Source of the DNA: Paramuribaculum sp.
GTDB taxonomy: Bacteria; Bacteroidota; Bacteroidia; Bacteroidales; Muribaculaceae
Length of the DNA: 5,677 nucleotides
Reading direction: 5' to 3'
NCBI GenBank assembly: GCA_029058455.1
Contig: JAIDXU010000198.1
Location: 3,320 to 8,996, forward strand
Both the position numbers and the translations under genes were made by a program. How positions within the stretch are numbered: the first letter of the stretch is position 1; each line of letters begins with the position of its first letter. Positions 1 to 5,677 of this stretch are shown piece by piece. The notes under the pieces are model-generated. The model saw only the letters and a list, made by a program, of their open reading frames with translations, was not told the origin of the DNA and searched no databases.

Positions 1-2300
1 CGCAACAACAGGCCGCCGTGAGCTATCTCGACGGGCCTGCGCTCGTGATTGCCGGTGCCGGCAGCGGAAAGACGCGTGTTCTGACCTATAAAATAGTTCA
101 TCTTCTGGCCAACGGATATGAACCGTGGCGCATAATGGCTCTGACATTTACCAACAAGGCCGCCCGTGAGATGCGCGAGCGTATCGAGACTCTTGTAGGT
201 CCTAAGGTTGCGGGCGCATTGTGGATGGGCACTTTCCACAGCATATTTGCCAGGATTTTGCGTATCAATTCCGAAAGGATAGGCTATAAGAGTTCTTTCA
301 CCATCTATGATACCGCCGACTCGCGCAATCTCGTGAAGCAGATCATCAAGGATATGGATCTTGACGATAAGGTCTACAAGCCTGCGGTGGTTCTGTCGGC
401 GATTTCAGCGGCCAAAAATGCTCTTGTTTCACCTGAGAGATATGCTGCTTCGCCCGATATTATCGCAGCCGACAAAGCTGCACGCAGAGGTGATACCTAT
501 GCTATTTACCGCGCCTATCGCGACAGGTGTTTCAAATCGGGCGCGATGGATTTTGACGACCTGCTCTATTACACCAATATTCTTTTGCGCGACAATCCCG
601 ACCTGCGCCATCATTATCAGGAATATTTCAGATATGTGTTGGTCGACGAGTATCAGGATACAAACTTCGCGCAACATGTGATTGTGAGTCAGCTTTGCGA
701 GGAACATCATAATCTCTGTGTGGTAGGCGATGACGCTCAGTCGATCTATTCGTTTCGTGGCGCCAATATCCGCAATATACTTAATCTGCGCAACGCTTAT
801 CCTGAGCTTAAAACCTTTAAACTCGAGCAGAACTACCGCTCAACCAAAAACATAATCGGTGCCGCCAACTCGCTGATAGAGAAAAATATCGAGCAGATAC
901 CCAAAAAGGTGTTCTCGAACAATTCTATCGGTGATAAAATCGAGGTGGTGCAGAGCTACAGTGACTATGAGGAGAGTTTTCTGGTTGCCAACCGTATATC
1001 GCGCCAAAAAGCTCTTACGGGCGACAGCTATCAGGAATTTGCCGTGCTCTACCGCACGAATGCACAGAGCCGTATTCTCGAGGAGTCGCTGAGAAAGCGT
1101 AATATTCCTTATCGAATTTACGGCGGCCTTTCATTCTATCAGCGGAAGGAGGTGAAGGATGCCGTGGCCTATATGCGTCTCGCCGTTAATCCCGATGATG
1201 ATGAAGCTCTCCGCCGAGTTATTAATTTCCCGGCAAGAGGTATAGGTGAAACTACTCTCAACCGACTCAGCCGCGCGGCTAACGATGCGGGTGTAAGCAT
1301 CTGGCAGGTGATATGCGATCCGGCAAATTATAATACCGGAGTCACTGCCGGTCCGCTTAAGAAAATTGGTGATTTCGCGTCGCTCATCTCTTCGTTTATC
1401 GAGCTTAACAACTCCGGAACCGATGCCCTGACCATCGCCAACCGTATTATCGAGAAAACCGGATTGCTCACAATGTTGCTCTCCGACCGCACTCCCGAGA
1501 GCATTTCCCGCCAGGAGAACCTTCAGGAGCTGTTGGCCGGCGTGAAGCAGTTTGTCGATACCAAAACCGAGGAGGGGAGCAACGACATCACACTGACCGA
1601 TTTCCTTTCAGAAGTGTCGCTGGCAACCGATCAGGATAACGACGAAACTGCCAATGAGGAACGGGTTACCCTCATGACCGTTCACGCTTCAAAAGGACTT
1701 GAATTTTCAAATATATTTGTAGTCGGAGTTGAGGAAGATCTTTTTCCGTCGGCTATGGCCCAGAACTCGGCTTCGGAGATTGAGGAGGAGCGCAGGTTGC
1801 TTTATGTCGCCATTACAAGGGCAAAGAAATTCTGTATGCTGAGTTATGCCTCGTCGCGATTCCGCAACGGTCAGACGGTGCTTACCTCTCCGAGCAGATT
1901 TCTCAGCGACATCTCACCGATGTATCTGAACCTTATGAGCGGCACGCGCATAGAGTCGCAGCGTTCGGGTTATAATAATCCGGTTGCTCGCTATGCCCGG
2001 TCGTTTCACTCTTCGACTTCCGCCCCGGTTAAACGACCGTCGCCCGAAACTGATAATCCTGCTCCGCCCCGTCGCGGGATTCCGCTTTCCACTCCCCGTC
2101 AGCCTGAAGTTGCGGGCGCAAGGCTCCATCAGGCTCATGAGCTGTCGGAGGGCATGAAGATTCGCCACAATACATTCGGCGCCGGAATCATACTTGATGT
2201 CAATACCTCAATGGCCGACCATCGCATAGAAGTGGAGTTTGACAATGTAGGCAAAAAGACACTTCTTCTGAAATTTGCCAAATTTATAATAACCGGTTAA
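1..2300 (+). CDS. uvrD: UvrD/PcrA-type superfamily 1 ATP-dependent DNA helicase, 5' end cut by the window
   Basis: This is a 3'-to-5' DNA helicase of the UvrD/PcrA family, which in characterised members acts in nucleotide excision repair, mismatch repair and replication-fork maintenance. The reading frame is open from base 3 and reads QQQAAV before any start, matching the family's Q motif, so GTG at 18 is internal and the true start lies some ten codons to the left. Counting from that GTG as residue 1, all helicase motifs are present in order: Walker A AGAGSGKT (12-19), Ia TFTNKAAREM (43-52), Ib GTFHS (71-75), DEYQD box (210-214), III VVGDDAQSIYSFRGA (235-249), IV LEQNYRS (269-275), V TVHASKGLEF (554-563) and VI EERRLLYVAITRAKK (590-604). 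A low-complexity Ser/Pro/Arg linker (about 640-705) leads to a C-terminal Tudor-like domain (about 710-758; RHNTFGAG, then LLLKFAKF), which contacts RNA polymerase in PcrA. It is intact apart from the missing N-terminus. uvrD versus pcrA is only a naming choice here; RecB and Rep are less likely. Confidence 0.96.
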   Translation, partial: QQQAAVSYLDGPALVIAGAGSGKTRVLTYKIVHLLANGYEPWRIMALTFTNKAAREMRERIETLVGPKVAGALWMGTFHSIFARILRINSERIGYKSSFTIYDTADSRNLVKQIIKDMDLDDKVYKPAVVLSAISAAKNALVSPERYAASPDIIAADKAARRGDTYAIYRAYRDRCFKSGAMDFDDLLYYTNILLRDNPDLRHHYQEYFRYVLVDEYQDTNFAQHVIVSQLCEEHHNLCVVGDDAQSIYSFRGANIRNILNLRNAYPELKTFKLEQNYRSTKNIIGAANSLIEKNIEQIPKKVFSNNSIGDKIEVVQSYSDYEESFLVANRISRQKALTGDSYQEFAVLYRTNAQSRILEESLRKRNIPYRIYGGLSFYQRKEVKDAVAYMRLAVNPDDDEALRRVINFPARGIGETTLNRLSRAANDAGVSIWQVICDPANYNTGVTAGPLKKIGDFASLISSFIELNNSGTDALTIANRIIEKTGLLTMLLSDRTPESISRQENLQELLAGVKQFVDTKTEEGSNDITLTDFLSEVSLATDQDNDETANEERVTLMTVHASKGLEFSNIFVVGVEEDLFPSAMAQNSASEIEEERRLLYVAITRAKKFCMLSYASSRFRNGQTVLTSPSRFLSDISPMYLNLMSGTRIESQRSGYNNPVARYARSFHSSTSAPVKRPSPETDNPAPPRRGIPLSTPRQPEVAGARLHQAHELSEGMKIRHNTFGAGIILDVNTSMADHRIEVEFDNVGKKTLLLKFAKFIITG

Positions 2301-2316
2301 TTCTGTTGCCATAATC

Positions 2317-3447
2317 ATGACCATTGACAGCATACCCACACCTTTTTATATTGTTTATGAGGATAAGCTTCGCAAGAATCTCGAGCTTATCGACAGAGTG
2401 AAGCGGCTTTCGGGTGCCGATATTATAATGGCATTCAAGGCTAATGCCTTGTGGCGCTCGTTTCCGATAGTGAAGGAATATTGCACCAACTTCACGGCAT
2501 CCTCTCTTAATGAACTTCAGCTCGGATGTGACTATCTCGGGGGCAACGCCCACAGCTATTGCCCTGCCTATACCGACAAGACAATCAAAAGTTTTCTTGA
2601 AAAGTCGAGCCATATAACATTTAATTCCCTCGATCAGTTTGCGAGGTTTGCTCCGCAGGCTATCGAAGCGGGCGTTTCTCCCGGACTGAGAGTGAATCCT
2701 CAATGCTCGGTTATTGAAACCGACATCTATAATCCCGCGCTTCCCGGATCGAGATTCGGAGTTACGGCTGAGGAGCTTGGCGACACTCTGCCCGAGGGCA
2801 TAGAGGGCTTTCACTTCCATGCTCTGTGTGAATCTACGAGCTATGATCTGGAAAATGTGCTTAAGGCATTTGAAGCTGATTTCGGCAAGTTTCTCCCAAA
2901 ACTCAAGTGGGTGAACATGGGAGGTGGCCACCTTATGACTCGCGAAGTGTATGACACCGACCATCTTATCAGTCTTATAACTGATTTCCGACGCCGCTAT
3001 CCCAATCTTAAAGTGATACTTGAGCCCGGAAGTGCTTTTACTTGGCGCACAGGTGATTTGATTGTGGAGGTTGTCGACGTGGTAACAAATGCCGGCATCA
3101 ATACCGCCATTATTGATGCATCGTTTGCATGCCACATGCCTGATTGTCTTGAGATGCCCTATAAGCCGGCTATAAGCGAGAGTGTAGAGCCCGCGCCGGG
3201 GTTGCCTCTTTATCGTTTGGGTGGAAATTCATGCCTCTCGGGTGACTGGGTGGGAGACTGGGCATTTCCCGCGCCGCTTAAACGAGGTGACCGCCTAACG
3301 CTTGAGGATATGAACCACTATACAACAGTCAAGACCACAATGTTCAATGGTCTTCAACATCCTTCCATTGTGTTGTGTCGCAGCAACGGAGAGTGTGAAT
3401 ATCTGCGCCGTTTCACCTATGAAGACTATCGCGATCGAATGTCATGA
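2317..3447 (+). CDS. nspC: Carboxynorspermidine/carboxyspermidine decarboxylase
   Basis: This is a cytoplasmic PLP-dependent decarboxylase of the alanine racemase/ornithine decarboxylase fold (fold III). It removes CO2 from carboxyspermidine or carboxynorspermidine, the last step of the aspartate-semialdehyde route to spermidine or norspermidine. In Bacteroides the product is spermidine, so spermidine is the likelier product here. Visible landmarks are the PLP lysine K41 in AFKANAL, the HFHALCES segment (166-173), the phosphate-binding GGGH (202-205), EPGSA (236-240), the active-site CLSGD (C306, D310) and the C-terminal Y335 with MFNG (342-345). The 376-residue length fits the family. ATG 2317 is the only normal start before an in-frame stop at 2290-2292, and no Shine-Dalgarno is visible. 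The gene lies 16 bases after the helicase and overlaps the next gene by ATGA. The partner carboxyspermidine dehydrogenase is not in the window. Diaminopimelate decarboxylase is the nearest alternative, but the CLSGD and HFHALCES pattern favours NspC. Confidence 0.95.
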   Translation: MTIDSIPTPFYIVYEDKLRKNLELIDRVKRLSGADIIMAFKANALWRSFPIVKEYCTNFTASSLNELQLGCDYLGGNAHSYCPAYTDKTIKSFLEKSSHITFNSLDQFARFAPQAIEAGVSPGLRVNPQCSVIETDIYNPALPGSRFGVTAEELGDTLPEGIEGFHFHALCESTSYDLENVLKAFEADFGKFLPKLKWVNMGGGHLMTREVYDTDHLISLITDFRRRYPNLKVILEPGSAFTWRTGDLIVEVVDVVTNAGINTAIIDASFACHMPDCLEMPYKPAISESVEPAPGLPLYRLGGNSCLSGDWVGDWAFPAPLKRGDRLTLEDMNHYTTVKTTMFNGLQHPSIVLCRSNGECEYLRRFTYEDYRDRMS

Positions 3448-4454
3448 GCCGAAATAATCCAAAATACTCGATAATAGTGCCGGTCTACAACCGTGAATCG
3501 GAAGTGGCCGACCTTCTCACTTCGCTTGGCTCTCAAAAGTGTCGCGATTTTGAGACAATAATTGTGGAAGACGGGTCGACACAACCTTGCAGTCATATAG
3601 TTGAAAAGCTTGGGCCACAAGCTAATGCCCGCTATATCTCACGTCCTAATGAAGGTCGATCGTATGCCCGCAACGCCGGAATTGAAGACGCGCGGGGAGA
3701 GTGGCTCGTTTTTTTTGACAGTGACTGCGTTATTCCTCCCGATTATTTTGAGAATCTTGAAAAGACAATCGGCGACAATCACCTTGATTGCTACGGCGGT
3801 CCCGACGATGCCCATGCCTCATTTTCTCCGGTGCAGAAGGCTATCAACTTTGCCATGACATCGCTGCTCACTACCGGCGGAATAAGGGGTTCGCGCAAAT
3901 CGATGGAGAAATTTACCCCTCGATCGTTTAACATGGGTTTCACTCGCGAGGTTGCCGATAAGGTGAAAGGATTTCGCGAAATGTTTTCGGAGGATATAGA
4001 TATTTCCACCCGAATCAAGAATGCCGGATTTAGAATCGGTCTTGCTCCGGATGCTAAGGTCTGGCATAAACGTCGCATATCCTTCCCGAAATTCTGGAGA
4101 CAGGTGCATGTGTTCGGCATGTCGCGCATCACTCTTCATCAGCTTTATCCCGGCTCTCTTAAGCTTGTGCACACCCTTCCGGCTCTGGCAGTTGTAATAG
4201 GTGTGTTGCTGCTGTTGCTCGGTATATTTGTTTCATGGTGGTGGCTGCTTCCTGTCGGGGTATATCTGCTTGCGATATTTGCCGACGCGTTGCGCTCAAC
4301 CCGTTCACTCAAAGTGGCGTTGCTTGCTGTGCCGGCCTCTATCATACAGCTTGTGGGATATGGCACAGGTTTTCTGCGGGCATGGTTCAGAAACATTGTC
4401 ATGGGGCGAGGAAGAGACCTAAATCTCGAAATAGAAATGCGCCGTGGCAAATAA
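3444..4454 (+). CDS. Family 2 glycosyltransferase with C-terminal membrane segments
   Basis: This is an inverting GT-A glycosyltransferase of family 2, which moves a sugar from a nucleotide-sugar to an acceptor. Donor and acceptor cannot be read from the sequence. The N-terminal catalytic domain shows IVPVYNR (11-17), VEDGS (41-45), RNAG (76-79), the metal-binding DxD as FDSDC (D92, D94) and a likely catalytic-base ED in SEDIDIS (E183, D184). FWRQVHVFGMSR (217-228) follows, where related enzymes bind the acceptor or pyrophosphate. The C-terminal part has about three hydrophobic helices (roughly 243-263, 265-283 and 288-310) and ends in a basic tail. The enzyme is therefore probably anchored in the inner membrane facing the cytoplasm, serving envelope polysaccharide or lipid glycosylation (inference). 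Its ATG overlaps the nspC stop codon as ATGA, which suggests coupled translation. The 336-residue length is usual for such proteins. An eight-T run sits just before the DxD codons. Confidence 0.9.
   Translation: MSRNNPKYSIIVPVYNRESEVADLLTSLGSQKCRDFETIIVEDGSTQPCSHIVEKLGPQANARYISRPNEGRSYARNAGIEDARGEWLVFFDSDCVIPPDYFENLEKTIGDNHLDCYGGPDDAHASFSPVQKAINFAMTSLLTTGGIRGSRKSMEKFTPRSFNMGFTREVADKVKGFREMFSEDIDISTRIKNAGFRIGLAPDAKVWHKRRISFPKFWRQVHVFGMSRITLHQLYPGSLKLVHTLPALAVVIGVLLLLLGIFVSWWWLLPVGVYLLAIFADALRSTRSLKVALLAVPASIIQLVGYGTGFLRAWFRNIVMGRGRDLNLEIEMRRGK
3709..3716 (+). repeat. Eight-T homopolymer inside the glycosyltransferase gene
   Basis: Eight consecutive T's cover the end of the codon for V89 (GTT) and both codons of F90-F91 (TTT TTT), directly before the GAC of the catalytic D92. 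A one-base slip here would shift the frame ahead of the DxD motif and destroy the enzyme. The run is plainly present. Whether it varies in length is unknown, and the encoded VFFDSD is common in the family, so chance is a sufficient explanation. Confidence 0.9.
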
Positions 4455-5154
4455 TACTCCTGTCAGCCGTCCGCCGCGCATTGCCGATCTGTCGGTCGAT
4501 GATCGCCCGCGCGAAAAAGCCCTTAAACAAGGCATCAGATCGCTCACCGACACCGAGCTTATGGCTATTGTGCTCGGGTCGGGAACAACGGTAATGCCGG
4601 TTACAGAGCTTTCGCGTCAGATACTCAGTGCCTCGGGCGACAAGCTGATAAATGTAGCCAAACTCTCCGTTCAGGAGATGTGCAAGAAATATCTTGGCGT
4701 CGGGCCTGCCAAAGCGGTGAGACTTGCGGCCGCTTTTGAACTCGGGCGTCGCTGCGCCACCGAGCAGCCTGTGGAACTCCCGGTGGTGAGATGTTCAAGT
4801 GACATTTACAACTATATCCGCACCGATGTGGAGTTGCTCGACAATGAAGAGTTTTGGGTGATTCTCCTTTCGCGTTCCAATCGAATTATAGGTAAATTCA
4901 ATCTCAGTGCCGGAGGAACTACAGCTACGGTTGTGGATGTGAAACTGTTGGTGAAACATGTAGTTGACAGATTGGCTGCCGGTATCGCCGTGGTTCACAA
5001 TCATCCTTCTGGCAATCTTCATCCGAGCGGTGCCGATGATAGCCTAACTTCAAAAATTAAAGGCGCTTGTGAGCTTTTTGACGTGAGGCTCATTGATCAT
5101 CTTATCATAACGTCAGCCGACTATTATTCGTATGCCGACAATGGCCGGCTGTAA
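4444..5154 (+). CDS. radC: RadC family JAMM-domain protein
   Basis: This is a RadC-family protein (traditionally called DNA repair protein RadC), whose real biochemical role remains unsettled. The N-terminal part has helix-hairpin-helix-like DNA-binding elements: LTDTELMAIVLGSG (34-47) and YLGVGPAKAVRLAAAFELGRR (83-103). The C-terminal MPN/JAB domain carries the complete metal-site motif: E135 in NEEF, H185 and H187 in HNHPSGNLHPSGADD, and D198, with S195 also conserved. The domain closes with LFDVRLIDHLII (211-222). The length of 236 residues is typical. The start is GTG at 4444, the only ordinary start near a frame that opens after a stop at 4432-4434. Starting later would cut into the N-terminal domain, where RPREKALKQG (21-30) is typical of the family. 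It overlaps the glycosyltransferase by 11 bases, so translation is probably coupled. Standalone chromosomal RadC is widespread; nothing here ties this copy to a mobile element. Confidence 0.95.
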   Translation: MANNTPVSRPPRIADLSVDDRPREKALKQGIRSLTDTELMAIVLGSGTTVMPVTELSRQILSASGDKLINVAKLSVQEMCKKYLGVGPAKAVRLAAAFELGRRCATEQPVELPVVRCSSDIYNYIRTDVELLDNEEFWVILLSRSNRIIGKFNLSAGGTTATVVDVKLLVKHVVDRLAAGIAVVHNHPSGNLHPSGADDSLTSKIKGACELFDVRLIDHLIITSADYYSYADNGRL

Positions 5155-5180
5155 ACGTTCAGCTATTAACTGGTTTACGG
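5149..5180. terminator. Possible bidirectional terminator hairpin between convergent genes
   Basis: GTAAAC at 5151-5156 is the exact reverse complement of GTTTAC at 5173-5178. A flanking T·G wobble (5150/5179) and a C-G pair (5149/5180) extend the stem to eight pairs. A second short stem, CAG/CTG (5160-5162 with 5170-5172), can form inside, leaving a bulge at 5157-5159. The TAA of radC lies in one arm and the TAA of the opposite gene in the other. No run of T's follows on either side, and the stem is AT-rich, so a true intrinsic terminator is only a possibility. Confidence 0.35.
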
Positions 5181-5677
5181 AATCCAATAGTAGGGCGGTT
5201 TCTTGCGATGATCAATCACCCATTGCTCAAAGTCGTTCATACAGGTGATTCCGTCGGCTATTACCGCTTCGTAATATTCCACTCCGTGGTATTCCTTTTC
5301 AGGTTGTGCTTCGAACTTCAATCTCAGGATAGTGTCTTTTTGCCCCGCAGTCATGACCTCGACTATTCGGTCGGCCATTCTTTCAAAATAACCGTCATAT
5401 TGAGTTCCTTCCTCAATGTGAATCACGTCAAACTGCCATAGTTCTTCCTCATGTCGATAGAAGATATGCCACGCCATGCAATGTTCGTCAGTGTGAAGCC
5501 CGTTGATACATCTTATTTCCGTAATGTTAGGAAGCTTGGCAATCTTAGCAGCTATTGCAAAACTGCTTTCCTCAGTGATTTGGCGGGAATAAACATGCAG
5601 ATCAATATCTTTGTGTGAGGCTAACAGACCCATTCGGAGTGATCCGACGATGTTTACTCTACAGCCTGATTTTTCCC
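5175..5677 (-). CDS. Nucleotidyltransferase-fold protein, N-terminus cut by the window
   Basis: I do not recognise a named family, but the protein looks like a small member of the DNA polymerase beta-type nucleotidyltransferase superfamily. The first ATG in view (complement of 5631-5633) is not the start: the frame stays open to the edge, and the 14 residues upstream read EKSGCRVNIVGSLR. This gives the signature GSLRMG followed by KDIDLHV, the GS...DxD pattern of the fold. Counting from that ATG, the two acids are D9 and D11, and D69 in WQFDVIHI could be the third catalytic acid on a later strand. The rest is rich in charged and aromatic residues (YDGYFERMADRI, HGVEYYEAVIADGI), with no signal peptide or membrane segment, so it is probably cytoplasmic. 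It ends with KKPPYYWIP and TAA, 20 bases from the radC stop, converging on that gene. The substrate is unknown: a nucleotide-transfer, antibiotic-adenylylating or toxin-type role cannot be told apart from this sequence. Confidence 0.7.
   Translation of the reverse strand, partial: EKSGCRVNIVGSLRMGLLASHKDIDLHVYSRQITEESSFAIAAKIAKLPNITEIRCINGLHTDEHCMAWHIFYRHEEELWQFDVIHIEEGTQYDGYFERMADRIVEVMTAGQKDTILRLKFEAQPEKEYHGVEYYEAVIADGITCMNDFEQWVIDHRKKPPYYWIP

Noticed and set aside
18..20. GTG at 18 as the start of the helicase
   Set aside because: The frame is open to the left edge and encodes the Q-motif residues QQQAAV, which the family has upstream of this point, so the gene starts outside the window.
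2290..2299. Perfect 10-base palindrome TAACCGGTTA overlapping the end of the helicase gene
   Set aside because: It is short, partly coding, has no T tract or second copy in the window, and is readily explained by chance.
2301..2316. Possible separate promoter for nspC in the gap after the helicase
   Set aside because: The gap is only 16 bases, and I saw no Bacteroidota-type TTTG/TAnnTTTG pair in or just before it.
2284..3135. Long minus-strand open frame (283 codons) opposite nspC and the end of the helicase gene
   Set aside because: It lies antisense to a confidently identified enzyme, its translation resembles no family I know, and it is rich in Cys, His, Lys and Arg as expected of a shadow frame.
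3791..4172. Two overlapping minus-strand frames of over 110 codons within the glycosyltransferase gene
   Set aside because: Both are antisense to conserved glycosyltransferase coding sequence and have no recognisable domain; they are shadow frames.
4235..4594. Plus-strand frame of 119 codons bridging the glycosyltransferase and radC
   Set aside because: It is out of frame with both well-supported genes, and its Cys/Arg-rich translation shows no domain; the direct overlap at 4444-4454 explains the junction.
4444..5154. RadC as a marker of a mobile element or anti-restriction island
   Set aside because: RadC-like genes do occur on mobile elements, but no integrase, transposase, att-like repeat or phage gene is visible, and the neighbours are housekeeping genes.

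Overview
The window looks like a stretch of ordinary chromosome from a Bacteroidota bacterium, most likely of the order Bacteroidales. A gut lineage such as Muribaculaceae is plausible, but that is an inference. The pointers are a mid-range base composition, protein sequences of Bacteroidales character, start codons without clear Shine-Dalgarno sequences, and a carboxynorspermidine/carboxyspermidine decarboxylase (the spermidine route used by many Bacteroidota). No rRNA, tRNA, CRISPR array, transposon or phage gene was found, and there is no gene-free stretch longer than about 20 bases.

Layout: positions 1-2300 (+) hold nearly all of a UvrD/PcrA-type superfamily 1 DNA helicase; only its first few residues lie to the left of the window. 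After a 16-base gap comes nspC (2317-3447, +). Its stop overlaps the start of a family 2 glycosyltransferase with a C-terminal membrane region (3444-4454, +). That gene in turn overlaps by 11 bases a GTG-started radC (4444-5154, +). On the opposite strand, converging on radC, is the 3' part of a gene for a small nucleotidyltransferase-fold protein (5175-5677, -), whose N-terminus lies beyond the right edge. A 20-base gap separates the two convergent stop codons, and a small inverted repeat spans it.

The four plus-strand genes are packed so tightly (16-base gap, 4-base overlap, 11-base overlap) that they probably form one transcription unit with translational coupling. Their products do not form an obvious pathway: DNA unwinding and repair, polyamine synthesis, envelope-type glycosyl transfer, and a RadC JAMM-domain protein. 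This looks like a housekeeping operon of mixed content rather than a dedicated system. I found no convincing evidence of a new biological system. The items most worth a second look are the partial nucleotidyltransferase, whose catalytic motifs continue upstream of its first ATG, and an eight-T run just before the DxD motif of the glycosyltransferase.
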